A DNA stretch of 64,000 nt from positions 2,232,001 to 2,296,000 of the forward strand of contig NZ_CP089096.1 in NCBI RefSeq assembly GCF_021172165.1. The letters run 5' to 3'. The stretch is from Flavobacterium channae. Lineage in GTDB: Bacteria > Bacteroidota > Bacteroidia > Flavobacteriales > Flavobacteriaceae. Of this stretch, positions 36,928-47,411 are shown piece after piece. The number at the start of each line of letters is the position of its first letter. Positions within the stretch are counted from its first letter, which is position 1. The translations under genes and the position numbers were made by a program. The notes beneath the pieces are model-generated. The model was not told the DNA's origin, did not search any database, and worked only from the letters and a program-made list of their open reading frames with translations.

Positions 36928-38904
36928 TTAATCCACATTATCGTGTAGGAAAGAATTGTTTGAACGCAATTGGATATCGTCGTTGCTATCTGTTCCTAAT
37001 GACATTCTAGATTGATTACTAGCAGTATTTGGTGTAGAAGTTACATCAAATCCCATTCTTTTATAAGCAGGAATTCTCTCAAACTCATCAATTTGCGCAT
37101 TGCTATTATTGAATTTATGATTGAATTCTTTCATTTTTCTTTTACGCTCTTCAGCTCTGAATTTCAACGTTTCTTCAATTGACATTTCTATAGGAGAAAC
37201 ATTGTCCAACTGAATTGCATCTTCTAATTTTGGAGTATTTGTTTTCATTGTGAAATTCAACTCCTCGTCTACTGGTTCAGTTACTACATCAACTGGTTTT
37301 GAAGCTACTAATTCGTTTTCTTTTTCTAAATAGTCTTCTAAAGAGTATTTGATAACACCGTTTTGGTTTACTTCTGTAACAGGAACTACGTTGATTGGAT
37401 CTTTAACTTCCATGTTGCGTGTTTCTGCAGATAAATCGAAAACAATTGGAGTATCTTTTACTTCTTCTTTAGTTCCAAATAAATCTAATGAAAAACTTAC
37501 TTCTTCTGTTGCTACTACAAATTCAGGATCTTTTACTTCGATTTCTCTGATTTGAGGAGTAATGATTTCGAATGATGGCGCTACATTTGGTGTAATTACT
37601 TCAAACGTAACATCGATATTTTTAATCAATTCAGAAGTTGGAACCAAATCCATTGCTGGAGCAATTGGTGTATGAATTTCAAACTTTGGCTCTTCGATTT
37701 CCTCTTCTAAAGTGAAAACAATTTTCTCTTCAACTGCTTCATCACTAACAGGATTAATAATTTCTGCTTTAACTTCTTCTACTTTTGGAGTTTCAAAAAT
37801 AGGATTGTTAACTGAGATATTTGAAGCTGCTTTATTCATTAATTCATGAACAATTTTTTGCTCATCTTCTAATGAATGAATAATTTTCTTTGGTTCCGTA
37901 TTAACAATCTCCGCTTGTTGCTCGATATTAAATCCAGTAGCAATAACAGTTACAGAGATAGCTTCTCCTAAAGCTTCTTCTTCACCAACTCCCATGATGA
38001 TGTTAGCATTGTAACCTGCTTCCGATTGAATAAAATCGTTGATTTCTCCAATTTCATCAATTGTGATTTCGTTAGCTTCATCAGTACCAGAAACGATTAA
38101 TAATAATACATTTTTAGCACCTGTAATTTTATTATCATTTAATAAAGGAGAATCTAACGCACTAGAAATCGCTTGTTTAGCTCTATCAGAACCAGAAGCC
38201 GTTGCAGAACCCATGATAGCCGTACCGCTGTTTGACAACACCGTTTTAGCATCTTTAAGGTCGATATTTTGTGTATAGTGATGCGTAATAACTTCAGCAA
38301 TTCCTCTAGAAGCAGTAGATAACACTTCGTCTGCTTTTGAGAAACCAGCTTTGAAACCTAAGTTTCCATATACTTCACGTAACTTATTATTATTGATAAC
38401 AACTAAAGAATCTACTTGTTTACGTAAACGTTCTACTCCAGCTAACGCTTGCTCAGAGCGAACTTTTCCTTCAAATTGAAAAGGAATCGTAACAATACCT
38501 ACTGTTAAAATATCGCGTTCTTTTGCCAATTGAGCAATTACTGGAGCAGCACCTGTTCCGGTTCCACCACCCATTCCGGCAGTAATGAAAACCATTTTGG
38601 TGTTACTATCCAACATTTTTTCAATTTCCGCAATACTTTCAATAGCAGACTGCTGTCCTACTTCAGGATTTGCACCAGCACCTAATCCTTCTGTTAAGCT
38701 AACACCTAACTGAATCTTATTTGGTACAGGACTATTTTGTAATGCCTGAGAATCAGTATTACAAACTACAAAATCAACACCTTTAATGCCTTGTTTAAAC
38801 ATGTGGTTAATGGCATTACTACCTCCACCACCAACGCCGATTACTTTAATCACGTTAGATTGGTTTTTAGGTAAATCAAATGAAATGTTTCCAAATTCTG
38901 ACAT
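36928..38904 (-). CDS. ftsZ: Cell division protein FtsZ
   Basis: 658 residues, much longer than the ~390 of E. coli. The tubulin-like GTPase core (about 1-320) has [14 protein letters not shown], the GTP motif [12 protein letters not shown], and the T7 catalytic loop with [13 protein letters not shown] nearby. A ~270-residue acidic linker follows. The membrane-anchor-binding peptide (IPAYKRMGF) sits about 37 residues before the end, followed by a Ser/Asn/Asp-rich tail, so it is not at the extreme C-terminus. It polymerises into the Z ring. It is last in the cluster, 11 bp after ftsA. Confidence 0.97.
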   Translation of the reverse strand: MSEFGNISFDLPKNQSNVIKVIGVGGGGSNAINHMFKQGIKGVDFVVCNTDSQALQNSPVPNKIQLGVSLTEGLGAGANPEVGQQSAIESIAEIEKMLDSNTKMVFITAGMGGGTGTGAAPVIAQLAKERDILTVGIVTIPFQFEGKVRSEQALAGVERLRKQVDSLVVINNNKLREVYGNLGFKAGFSKADEVLSTASRGIAEVITHHYTQNIDLKDAKTVLSNSGTAIMGSATASGSDRAKQAISSALDSPLLNDNKITGAKNVLLLIVSGTDEANEITIDEIGEINDFIQSEAGYNANIIMGVGEEEALGEAISVTVIATGFNIEQQAEIVNTEPKKIIHSLEDEQKIVHELMNKAASNISVNNPIFETPKVEEVKAEIINPVSDEAVEEKIVFTLEEEIEEPKFEIHTPIAPAMDLVPTSELIKNIDVTFEVITPNVAPSFEIITPQIREIEVKDPEFVVATEEVSFSLDLFGTKEEVKDTPIVFDLSAETRNMEVKDPINVVPVTEVNQNGVIKYSLEDYLEKENELVASKPVDVVTEPVDEELNFTMKTNTPKLEDAIQLDNVSPIEMSIEETLKFRAEERKRKMKEFNHKFNNSNAQIDEFERIPAYKRMGFDVTSTPNTASNQSRMSLGTDSNDDIQLRSNNSFLHDNVD

Positions 38905-38915
38905 AGTATCTCCTT

Positions 38916-40295
38916 TTATTCTGCGTTATCTAAAAATTCTTTAATCTTATCTATATACTTATCAAAAAACGAACGTTTGATACGATCATCCGTTGTTTCA
39001 ATTTTGATAGGTTGTGATGCTTTTGGCTCTTCTTTTTCTTCCTCAATAATTGGTTCTTCAACCACAACTTGAGGACGAACCACAACTACTGGTTCTTCTT
39101 TTTTCATTTCTACAAATGGTGTAGCACTTTTTGTATTATTTCTAATACTGTTCATTACTAAACCAACAGCTGTAGCATATAATGGACTTGACAATTCTTC
39201 GTCTGAGTTTCCTGCTAAGTGCTCGTTTGGATAACCAATTCTTGTATCCATTCCTGTAATGTATTCTACTAACTGTTTGATGTGTTGCAATTGTGCGCCA
39301 CCTCCTGTTAATACAATACCAGCAATAAGTTTTTTCTTAGGATCTTCATGTCCATATAATTTAATTTCAGCATAGACTTGTTCAATAATTTCCACAACTC
39401 TTGCGTGAATAATTTTTGATAAGTTCTTCAACGAAATTTCCTTTGGCTCTCTGCCTCTTAATCCAGGAATAGAAACAATTTCATTGTCTTTATTTTCTCC
39501 TGGCCAAGCTGAACCAAAACGAGTTTTTAACAACTCTGCTTGTTTTTCAATGATTGAACATCCTTCTTTAATGTCTTCTGTAATTACATTTCCTCCAAAA
39601 GGAATAACTGCAGTATGACGAATAATACCATCTTTAAAAATGGCTAAATCGGTTGTCCCACCACCTATATCTATTAAAGCAACTCCTGCTTCTTTTTCTT
39701 CTTGACTTAATACAGCGTCTGCTGATGCTAATGGTTCTAACGTTAATCCAGATAATTCAAGACCTGCACTTTTAATACATCTTCCTAAATTACGAATCGA
39801 CGCTGCTTGTCCAACTACCACATGAAAACTAGATTCTAATCTACCGCCATACATTCCGATAGGCTCTTTAATTTCGGCTTGACCGTCGATTTTAAATTCT
39901 TGTGGTAACACGTGAATAATTTCTTCACCTGGTAACATTGCCAATTTATGAACCTGCCCTATTAAAGCATCAATATCAGCATCACCAATCACTTCTTCTG
40001 CATTAGAACGACTGATATAATCGCTATGTTGAATACTACGAATGTGTTGTCCAGCGATACCAACAACCACATCGTTAATTTTATATCCAGAATCGTTTTC
40101 AGCATCTGCTACTGCTTGCTGAATCGATTGTATAGTTTGTGTAATATTATTCACAACACCTCTATGAACACCTAAGCTTTTTGATTTTCCTACTCCAAGA
40201 ATCTCAAGCTTTCCGTATTCATTCTTCTTCCCTATCATTGCTACAATTTTAGTTGTACCAATGTCTAATCCTACTGCAATGTTGTCTTTGTTCAT
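38916..40295 (-). CDS. ftsA: Cell division protein FtsA
   Basis: 459 residues, actin-like ATPase. Phosphate-1 motif GLDIGTTKIVAMIG at the start, a 1C domain, phosphate-2 ALIDIGGGTTDLAIF, and adenosine motif GIVLTGGGAQL. A variable, Glu/Pro-rich tail is followed by a predicted amphipathic helix SFFDKYIDKIKEFLDN that would tether it to the membrane. It anchors FtsZ filaments. It lies between ftsQ (8 bp) and ftsZ (11 bp). Confidence 0.97.
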   Translation of the reverse strand: MNKDNIAVGLDIGTTKIVAMIGKKNEYGKLEILGVGKSKSLGVHRGVVNNITQTIQSIQQAVADAENDSGYKINDVVVGIAGQHIRSIQHSDYISRSNAEEVIGDADIDALIGQVHKLAMLPGEEIIHVLPQEFKIDGQAEIKEPIGMYGGRLESSFHVVVGQAASIRNLGRCIKSAGLELSGLTLEPLASADAVLSQEEKEAGVALIDIGGGTTDLAIFKDGIIRHTAVIPFGGNVITEDIKEGCSIIEKQAELLKTRFGSAWPGENKDNEIVSIPGLRGREPKEISLKNLSKIIHARVVEIIEQVYAEIKLYGHEDPKKKLIAGIVLTGGGAQLQHIKQLVEYITGMDTRIGYPNEHLAGNSDEELSSPLYATAVGLVMNSIRNNTKSATPFVEMKKEEPVVVVRPQVVVEEPIIEEEKEEPKASQPIKIETTDDRIKRSFFDKYIDKIKEFLDNAE

Positions 40296-40303
40296 AACGT
40301 TAA

Positions 40304-41026
40304 CTATTTCTTACAAACCACTTGTTGCGTAAACATTAAGTTTACTTCTTTATAATTTTTAATCATTGTATCTTTTATTGCATGATGATAAAAAGCTTTG
40401 TAATTCTTGAGCTTTTTCTCAACATTTATTGGTTTTCCAAATGCTATTGTATAATCATAGCTTCTATTGGTTAAAACCACATTACCCGAAGGCATAACCT
40501 TGGCTCCAGTAATATTTTTACTCAAGAAATCATCTTTTTTGATTTCATTAAACAAAAACAAAAACGGCCTACAATTTTCTTCACTAATTTCACCAGATAC
40601 AAGTGGAACTCGTGCAGAAAAATTCTCCGACAATGACACTCTAACACCTTTTGAATCAAGGTAATAACTCTCATTCTCAGTAATAACTCTTACGATTGGG
40701 GTCTTTTGAGTAATACGCGTATTTAGAAATCCGTCTACTGTTGAAAAAACTTGCGCTTTTTCAATCATCTCGTGATCATCGAGAACAGTTTCTAAAGTAT
40801 TCAAATCTACTTTATCTTTTTGTATTCTTGAACTACCTCCCAAATTTTGTATTAACAAGTTATTAACCATTTCATGTGTTAAAAACATATTCTCATTCGA
40901 TTCGAATTTAATATCTATCTTACTGATTTTACGTTCACTATTTCGCTTTGACGAGAAAGAGTAAAGAAAAATCATTATAAAAATGATTAACACTAATCGA
41001 ATAGTATGCCAATTAATTCTTCTCAT
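40304..41026 (-). CDS. ftsQ: Cell division protein FtsQ
   Basis: 240 residues, bitopic: a short cytoplasmic N-terminus, one membrane helix (TIRLVLIIFIMIFLYSFSS), then a POTRA-like part and beta domain (IEKAQVFSTVDGFLNTRITQKTPIVRV). Sequence conservation is low, but position between murC and ftsA and topology support the call. It is a scaffold of the divisome (FtsQ-FtsL bridge). Its start overlaps the murC end by 14 bp. Confidence 0.9.
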   Translation of the reverse strand: MRRINWHTIRLVLIIFIMIFLYSFSSKRNSERKISKIDIKFESNENMFLTHEMVNNLLIQNLGGSSRIQKDKVDLNTLETVLDDHEMIEKAQVFSTVDGFLNTRITQKTPIVRVITENESYYLDSKGVRVSLSENFSARVPLVSGEISEENCRPFLFLFNEIKKDDFLSKNITGAKVMPSGNVVLTNRSYDYTIAFGKPINVEKKLKNYKAFYHHAIKDTMIKNYKEVNLMFTQQVVCKK

Positions 41027-42359
41027 GAAGCGCTTTTTTTAGATCTTTTACTAGCTCTCCTATGTCGCCAGCTCCTATTGTTACAAACACATCGGCATCT
41101 GAATTTTCAAAAGCTGTGAACAACTCGTCTTTGCTAACTAATTTCTTATTTGGATTGTTAATTTTATTCAACAACCAAGTCGAATTTACACCTTCCATAG
41201 GCAACTCACGAGCAGGATAAATTTCCAACAATAAAATCTCATCAAAATTGCTAAGGCTTTCGGCAAAACCATCTACAAAATCTTTCGTTCTACTGAACAA
41301 ATGCGGTTGAAAAGCAGCGATGATTTTCTTACCAGGATACAATTCACGAACCGCTTGATGCACCGCGTTAATTTCGGTTGGATGGTGCGCATAATCATCA
41401 ATATAAACCAATTTTTCTTCTCTAATTTGGAACGAAAAACGTCTTCTTACTCCTTTAAAACTTGCTAATGCTGCAATTATTTTTTCATTGGAAACGCCAT
41501 ACGATTTCGCCATAGCAAAAGCTAATAATGCGTTTGTTAAATTGTGATGACCAGGTAATCCAAATTTTACATTTTGAACTACTTCAGTTGGTGTTTTTAC
41601 ATCGAATACATAAAACCCGTTTTCGATTCGGATATTTTGTGCAGAAAAATCGGCATCATTGTTAACTCCGATAGTATTTCCTTCCAATGGTAATCCTTTG
41701 ATTACGTATAAATTTTCACTTGGAGTTTTGGCTGCGAATTCTCTAAAAGAATCTTCTATACTTGCTGCATCGCCATAAATATCTAAATGGTCAGCATCCA
41801 TTGAAGTTACACAAGAAACATTTGGATGTAAATGCAAAAACGAACGATCAAACTCATCAGCCTCTACAACGGTAACTGTTTTACCAGAACCAATTAAATT
41901 AGAATTGTAATTTTCAACGATTCCACCTAAAAAAGCAGTTACATCTACTCCACTTTCATATAAAACGTGACCTAAAATACTTGAAGTTGTTGTTTTTCCG
42001 TGCGTTCCAGCAACAGCAAAACAATAGGTGTCTTTTGTAATGATTCCCAACACTTCAGCACGCTTTTTAATGGTGTAGCCTCTTTCAACGAAATAATTCC
42101 ATTCCGAATGCGAAACAGGAACAGCTGGCGTTACGATTACTAATGTATTTTCTAAATAAAAATCGGTTGGAATTAAACTAATGTTATCTTCAAAATGAAT
42201 TTCTAAACCGATAGCTTGCAATTCATCCGTTAGTTGCGTTGGCGTTTTATCATACCCTACTACTTTTTTTCCAATGTATTGAAAATAACGCGCTAAAGCA
42301 CTCATTCCGATACCTCCGATTCCGATGAAATAAACGTTATGTATTTGATTTAGATTCAT
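41013..42359 (-). CDS. murC: UDP-N-acetylmuramate--L-alanine ligase
   Basis: 448 residues. The N-terminal Rossmann region is VYFIGIGGIGMSALARYF, the ATP P-loop is AGTHGKTTTSSILGHVL, and the central and C-terminal Mur ligase motifs are VVEADEFDRSFL, NLTNALLAFAMA and DDYAHHPTEI. It adds the first L-Ala to UDP-MurNAc. It lies between murG (3 bp) and ftsQ (overlap). Confidence 0.97.
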   Translation of the reverse strand: MNLNQIHNVYFIGIGGIGMSALARYFQYIGKKVVGYDKTPTQLTDELQAIGLEIHFEDNISLIPTDFYLENTLVIVTPAVPVSHSEWNYFVERGYTIKKRAEVLGIITKDTYCFAVAGTHGKTTTSSILGHVLYESGVDVTAFLGGIVENYNSNLIGSGKTVTVVEADEFDRSFLHLHPNVSCVTSMDADHLDIYGDAASIEDSFREFAAKTPSENLYVIKGLPLEGNTIGVNNDADFSAQNIRIENGFYVFDVKTPTEVVQNVKFGLPGHHNLTNALLAFAMAKSYGVSNEKIIAALASFKGVRRRFSFQIREEKLVYIDDYAHHPTEINAVHQAVRELYPGKKIIAAFQPHLFSRTKDFVDGFAESLSNFDEILLLEIYPARELPMEGVNSTWLLNKINNPNKKLVSKDELFTAFENSDADVFVTIGAGDIGELVKDLKKALHEKN

Positions 42360-42362
42360 TTT

Positions 42363-43451
42363 TTATTTGATTAATTTAATAATCTCATCTGCAATTTGCT
42401 TTGTAGCATTTGGCAGTGCTAATTTTTTTATATTTTGACTTAATTCTGCTTGTTTATTTTCATTTGAAATTAAGTCTGAAAAAACAGTTTCAAACTGCGT
42501 TTCTAATTCTGATTCTTTAATTAGAATAGCACCTTTTTTATCTGAAATAGCTTTCGCGTTTTTTGTTTGATGATCCTCAGCAACATTTGGTGATGGAATG
42601 AAAATTGTTGGTTTTCCAACAATGCACAATTCCGAAACAGATGATGCTCCAGAACGAGAAATTACAATATCCGCAGCAGCGTAAACCAAATCCATTTTAT
42701 CAATAAAAGCTACTACTTGAACGTTTTCTCTATCGTTATATTTTGTGTACTCATTCAAATACAATTTACCGCATTGCCAAATGACTTGTATGTTTTGACT
42801 TAGTAGAAAATCTAACTCTTTTTCAATCAATTGGTTAATTCTTCTTGCACCTAAACTTCCTCCTAAAACCAATATTGCTTTTTTATTTGCATCCAATTTA
42901 AAATAAGCAATTGCTTCACTTTTACTAGCTTCGTTAATTAAATCTTGACGTACTGGATTTCCAGTTAAAATCATTTTATCTTTTGGAAAAAATCGTTCCA
43001 AATTTTCGTAAGCCACGCAAATTTTATTCGCTTTTTTAGCCAATAATTTATTCGTGATTCCTGGATACGAATTTTGCTCTTGAATTACCGTTGGAATATG
43101 CAACATCGAAGCTACTTTCAAAACCGCGCCACTTGCAAAACCTCCAGTTCCAATAACTACATCCGGTTTAAAACTTTTAATGATTCGGAATGAATTCCAC
43201 ATACTTGAAAGTAATTTGAATGGAAACATCGCATTATCTAAAGTCAGTTTTCTTTGAATTCCCGAAATCCATAATCCTTTGATAGCATAACCTGCTTGAG
43301 GCACTTTTTGCATTTCCATTTTATCTTTGGCTCCTACAAAAAGAAACTCAGCCTCTGGAAAACGAGATTTTAATTCGTTTGCAATCGCAACGGCTGGATA
43401 AATATGTCCGCCTGTACCGCCACCGCTTATTATGAATCTAGGTTTTTTCAT
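42363..43451 (-). CDS. murG: UDP-GlcNAc--lipid I N-acetylglucosaminyltransferase MurG
   Basis: 362 residues, GT-B fold. The N-terminal glycine-rich loop is [18 protein letters not shown], then GTGGFASG and IQEQNSYPG, with the C-terminal donor motif [24 protein letters not shown] (in part). It converts lipid I to lipid II on the inner face of the membrane. Its ATG overlaps the ftsW stop by one base. Confidence 0.97.
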   Translation of the reverse strand: MKKPRFIISGGGTGGHIYPAVAIANELKSRFPEAEFLFVGAKDKMEMQKVPQAGYAIKGLWISGIQRKLTLDNAMFPFKLLSSMWNSFRIIKSFKPDVVIGTGGFASGAVLKVASMLHIPTVIQEQNSYPGITNKLLAKKANKICVAYENLERFFPKDKMILTGNPVRQDLINEASKSEAIAYFKLDANKKAILVLGGSLGARRINQLIEKELDFLLSQNIQVIWQCGKLYLNEYTKYNDRENVQVVAFIDKMDLVYAAADIVISRSGASSVSELCIVGKPTIFIPSPNVAEDHQTKNAKAISDKKGAILIKESELETQFETVFSDLISNENKQAELSQNIKKLALPNATKQIADEIIKLIK

Positions 43452-44806
43452 TATTTTTTATTTAAAACTGCATTCATCGGATTTTGTCCGTTTACTAACA
43501 CATCTCCATTTTCATCTTCAATTAAAGATTCTCTAATTGAACTTTTCATATCATTTATTTTTTGCTGATTTTCATCAGCCTCTTTTTCTTCGTTAAGTGC
43601 TACTTGCGCATCAATTATTTGTTGCAATGCTTCATCGCGTTTGCGTTTTTCTTCTAAATCTAATGCAACTTCTTCTTCTTTTTTGGTAACGCTCAAAATA
43701 ATCCCAATTGCAATACATGTCATCCATATAGAAGTACCACCACTACTAATTAACGGCAAAGGTTGACCAGTAACTGGAAGCAATTCTACAGCAACTCCCA
43801 TATTAATGAATGCTTGAAATATTATTGAAAACCCAAGTCCAATTATGAGTAATTTTCCAAATAAAGTAGAAGCCTTTTGTGCATTGATAATAAATCTAAA
43901 AAACAGTAACAAGTATAAGCCTATAACCGTTAAAGCGCCAACCAATCCGTATTCCTCAACGATGATGGCAAAAATAAAATCGGAAGAAGATTGTGGTAAA
44001 AAGTTTTTCTGAACACTTTTTCCGGGACCTAATCCTTTTATCCCACCAGAAGCAATCGCAATTTTAGCCTTTTCAATTTGGTAATCGTCTTCATTTGGTG
44101 TGTCTTTTGTAAATCGTTCAATTCGTTTTTCCCAAGTATTTACCCTACTAAAAAATTTATTTTCTGGAAATGCTTTTGCTAATAATATGAACAATAACAT
44201 AGCGCAAGCTCCCATTCCTAAAATGTAGCCCAAGTATTTTAACGGATATTGTCCGATAAAAATTAGCATACAAATCATGGCAAAAATTAATGCAGTTGTT
44301 GAAAAGTTAGCTGGTAAAATAAGTATTAAAACAGCACCAACTGGCACCCATAATTCAAGGAAAGATTCTTTAAACGTATATTCTTTATCGCTAACCTTTG
44401 CTAAGTAACGCGCTACATAAACCATTAACACAATAAAGGCCAATGTAGACGTTTGAAAACTAACTCCAACAAAAGGAATTTGAATCCAACGACTAGCATT
44501 TGCTCCACCAATTTCAGTTCCTTTAAACAAGGTATAAACCAACAATAACAATACCAATGGAATTCCGAAAATGGACAATGCTTTAAAATAATGATATGGC
44601 ATTTTGTGAATCCAAAAGATAATCACAAAACCTAACAGAACGTGTATTGCATGTTTGATAAGATGACCAATAGTAGTTCCGTTTCCGATAACGTAAACCA
44701 AATTAGTACTAGCACTATAAACTGGTAAAAAAGAAACCAAAGCCAATAGAAAAACTATTGCCCAAATGGTTTTATCTCCTCTTATTTTACCAATTACATC
44801 AAACAT
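43451..44806 (-). CDS. ftsW: SEDS family glycosyltransferase FtsW
   Basis: 451 residues with about ten membrane helices (LVIFWIH..., [44 protein letters not shown]). The last segment is the SEDS signature. A cytoplasmic tail of ~75 charged residues extends beyond the usual end. With FtsI it forms the septal peptidoglycan synthase. Located between murD and murG as in most cell-wall clusters. Confidence 0.95.
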   Translation of the reverse strand: MFDVIGKIRGDKTIWAIVFLLALVSFLPVYSASTNLVYVIGNGTTIGHLIKHAIHVLLGFVIIFWIHKMPYHYFKALSIFGIPLVLLLLVYTLFKGTEIGGANASRWIQIPFVGVSFQTSTLAFIVLMVYVARYLAKVSDKEYTFKESFLELWVPVGAVLILILPANFSTTALIFAMICMLIFIGQYPLKYLGYILGMGACAMLLFILLAKAFPENKFFSRVNTWEKRIERFTKDTPNEDDYQIEKAKIAIASGGIKGLGPGKSVQKNFLPQSSSDFIFAIIVEEYGLVGALTVIGLYLLLFFRFIINAQKASTLFGKLLIIGLGFSIIFQAFINMGVAVELLPVTGQPLPLISSGGTSIWMTCIAIGIILSVTKKEEEVALDLEEKRKRDEALQQIIDAQVALNEEKEADENQQKINDMKSSIRESLIEDENGDVLVNGQNPMNAVLNKK

Positions 44807-44818
44807 ATTTCTTGTTTC

Positions 44819-46153
44819 TTATAAATTAAAAATTGCTTGTTTGAATTGTCTTCCTCTGTCTTCGTAGTTTTCAAACAAATCAAAACTTGCACAAGCTGGC
44901 GATAACAATACGCTATCTCCTTTTTCTGACAATCTTTGCGCCAATTGAACCGCTTCAGACATAGAAGAAGTTTCAACCATTACATCAACAACATTATTAA
45001 ATGCGTTTATAATTTTAGAATTATCAACACCTAAACAAACAATAGCTTTTACTTTTTCGCGAACCAATGGCATTAATTCGTCATAATCATTTCCTTTATC
45101 AACACCACCTACAATCCAAACTGTTGGAGTAGTCATACTATCCAAAGCATAAAAAACAGAATTTACATTAGTAGCTTTAGAATCGTTGATGTATTGCACA
45201 CCTTGGATTTTTAAAACTTTTTCTAATCGATGTTCTACACCTTGAAAATTAGTCAAACTCTCTCTGATAGTTTGCTTTCTAATATTTAACAATTGCGCTA
45301 CAGCTGTTGCTGCCATTGCGTTTTTAATATTGTGTTTTCCTTCTAGTGCTAGTTCGTTGATTGGCATAGTAAATAAATCGTTTTTAATTGTGCTATTAAT
45401 GTTGTTGTCTTCTATAAATCCTCCGCCATTTTCTGGTTTATTCGATAATGAAAAAGGAACTTTGTTTGCTTTAATCTTGTTGTTGCTTAACCAATTTTTG
45501 ATTGCTTCATCTTCTTCATCGTAAATAAAAAAATCAGCTTCTGTTTGGTTCTTTGTAATCCTAAACTTTGAATTGATATACAAACTAAAATCGTAATTAT
45601 ATCTGTCCAAATGATCAGGACTTATATTTGTTAGTATTGCTATGTGTGGTTTATAATTTACAATTCCGTCCAATTGAAAACTGCTCAATTCTAAAACATA
45701 AATATCGTGCTTGTTTTCTGCGACTTGCCATGCAAAGCTTTTTCCAATATTCCCTGCCAATCCTACATTTAATCCACCTTGTTTTAACAAATGATACGTT
45801 AAAAGCGTTGTTGTTGTTTTTCCGTTACTTCCCGTTATCCCAACTGTGGTTGCATCTGTAAATTGAATAGCAAACTCTATTTCAGAAATTACCGAAATTC
45901 CTTTTTCAATTAGCTTTTTTACAATCGGAGCTTTTTCAGGAATTCCCGGACTTTTCATTACTACATCGGCATTCAGAATTAATTCTTCTGTGTGCTTTTC
46001 ATCTTCCCAAGGAATTTTATTAATTGTAAGAACTTCTTTGTAATTTTCTTTTATTTTTCCAAAGTCCGACACAAAAACATCGTACCCTTTTTTCTTTCCT
46101 AATATGGCGGTTCCTACTCCACTTTCGCCTCCGCCTAAAACTACCAATCGCAT
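44819..46153 (-). CDS. murD: UDP-N-acetylmuramoylalanine--D-glutamate ligase
   Basis: 444 residues. MRLVVLGGGESGVGTAIL opens the N-terminal domain; the ATP loop is GITGSNGKTTTTLL; NISPDHLDRY, KHNIKNAMAATAVA and the C-terminal NDSKATNVNSVFYAL / SPACASFDLFENYEDRG motifs follow. It adds D-Glu to UDP-MurNAc-L-Ala. It is 1 bp after mraY, and ftsW follows after 12 bp. Confidence 0.97.
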   Translation of the reverse strand: MRLVVLGGGESGVGTAILGKKKGYDVFVSDFGKIKENYKEVLTINKIPWEDEKHTEELILNADVVMKSPGIPEKAPIVKKLIEKGISVISEIEFAIQFTDATTVGITGSNGKTTTTLLTYHLLKQGGLNVGLAGNIGKSFAWQVAENKHDIYVLELSSFQLDGIVNYKPHIAILTNISPDHLDRYNYDFSLYINSKFRITKNQTEADFFIYDEEDEAIKNWLSNNKIKANKVPFSLSNKPENGGGFIEDNNINSTIKNDLFTMPINELALEGKHNIKNAMAATAVAQLLNIRKQTIRESLTNFQGVEHRLEKVLKIQGVQYINDSKATNVNSVFYALDSMTTPTVWIVGGVDKGNDYDELMPLVREKVKAIVCLGVDNSKIINAFNNVVDVMVETSSMSEAVQLAQRLSEKGDSVLLSPACASFDLFENYEDRGRQFKQAIFNL

Positions 46154-46154
46154 C

Positions 46155-47375
46155 TTATCTTAATTTTAAAGAAACGAGTGAAAAAATTGCCAATAGAATT
46201 CCAACAATCCAAAAACGTGTTACGATTCTACTCTCATGATATCCTTTTTTCTGATAGTGGTGGTGCAATGGAGACATTAAGAAAATTCGTCTTCCTTCGC
46301 CATATTTCTTTTTGGTGTATTTGAAATAACTCACTTGTATCATTACCGATAAATTTTCAGCTAAGAAAATTCCACATAATACTGGAATCATTAATTCTTT
46401 ACGGATTGCAATTGCAATAACTGCGATAATTCCTCCAATAGTTAAACTTCCAGTATCGCCCATAAAAACAGATGCTGGATAAGCGTTGTACCAAAGGAAT
46501 CCAACCAAAGCTCCAACGAAAGCTGCTATGTAAATAGTCATTTCACCTGAATTTGGGATATACATAATATTCAAGTAATCTGAAAAAATAATGTTACCCG
46601 AAACAAAAGTGAAAATACCGAGCGTTAATACAGAAATTGCAGATGTTCCTGCTGCTAAACCATCTATTCCATCGGTTAAATTTGCACCATTTGAAACCGC
46701 AGTGATGATTAAAATTACCATTGGAATAAAAATCAACCAAGCATAATCTTTATAATTATCGCCCATAAAAGACAACACTTCTGCATAATCAAACTCGTTG
46801 TTTTTCATGAAAGGAATTGTAGTTGCTGTAGACTTTTCCTCTAAATCAGATGGTTTTATATTGTTTTCAATTTTTACTCGAGATGACATTGTATCCTTTC
46901 GAACTGTTACATCAGGACTTATATACAAAACAGTTCCAACAATTAATCCAAGTCCAACTTGACCAATAACTTTAAAAATTCCTTTTAAACCTTGTTTGTC
47001 TTTTTTGAAGATTTTGATATAATCGTCGATAAAACCAATTGTTCCCATCCAAAGCGTGGTTACAATCAATAAAATAATGTAAATATTATTCAGCTTTGTC
47101 AATAATAAAACCGGAATTAAAGTTGCCAAAATAATGATGATTCCACCCATAGTTGGCGTACCAGCTTTAGCAGTTTGCCCTTCCAAACCAAGTTCGCGAA
47201 CAGTTTCTCCAACTTGTTGGTTTCTTAAATAGTTGATGATTATTTTACCGTAAATTGTTGCAATTAACAACGACAAAATAAAAGCTAATGCCGAGCGAAA
47301 AGTAATGTATTGAAACACTCCTGCTCCCGGAACATCAAATGCTTTGTCTAAGTATTGAAAGATGTAGTATAACAT
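46155..47375 (-). CDS. mraY: Phospho-N-acetylmuramoyl-pentapeptide transferase MraY
   Basis: 406 residues, about ten membrane helices. Conserved motifs include [16 protein letters not shown], the acidic [16 protein letters not shown], the catalytic [12 protein letters not shown], and [11 protein letters not shown] plus [11 protein letters not shown]. It is longer than the ~360 of E. coli because of a ~50-residue loop after [20 protein letters not shown], a feature I regard as usual in Bacteroidota. It makes lipid I. Confidence 0.97.
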   Translation of the reverse strand: MLYYIFQYLDKAFDVPGAGVFQYITFRSALAFILSLLIATIYGKIIINYLRNQQVGETVRELGLEGQTAKAGTPTMGGIIIILATLIPVLLLTKLNNIYIILLIVTTLWMGTIGFIDDYIKIFKKDKQGLKGIFKVIGQVGLGLIVGTVLYISPDVTVRKDTMSSRVKIENNIKPSDLEEKSTATTIPFMKNNEFDYAEVLSFMGDNYKDYAWLIFIPMVILIITAVSNGANLTDGIDGLAAGTSAISVLTLGIFTFVSGNIIFSDYLNIMYIPNSGEMTIYIAAFVGALVGFLWYNAYPASVFMGDTGSLTIGGIIAVIAIAIRKELMIPVLCGIFLAENLSVMIQVSYFKYTKKKYGEGRRIFLMSPLHHHYQKKGYHESRIVTRFWIVGILLAIFSLVSLKLR

Positions 47376-47411
47376 ATTGTTTGCTTAGTTTTAAAGGTTA
47401 ATTGTTGGCTT

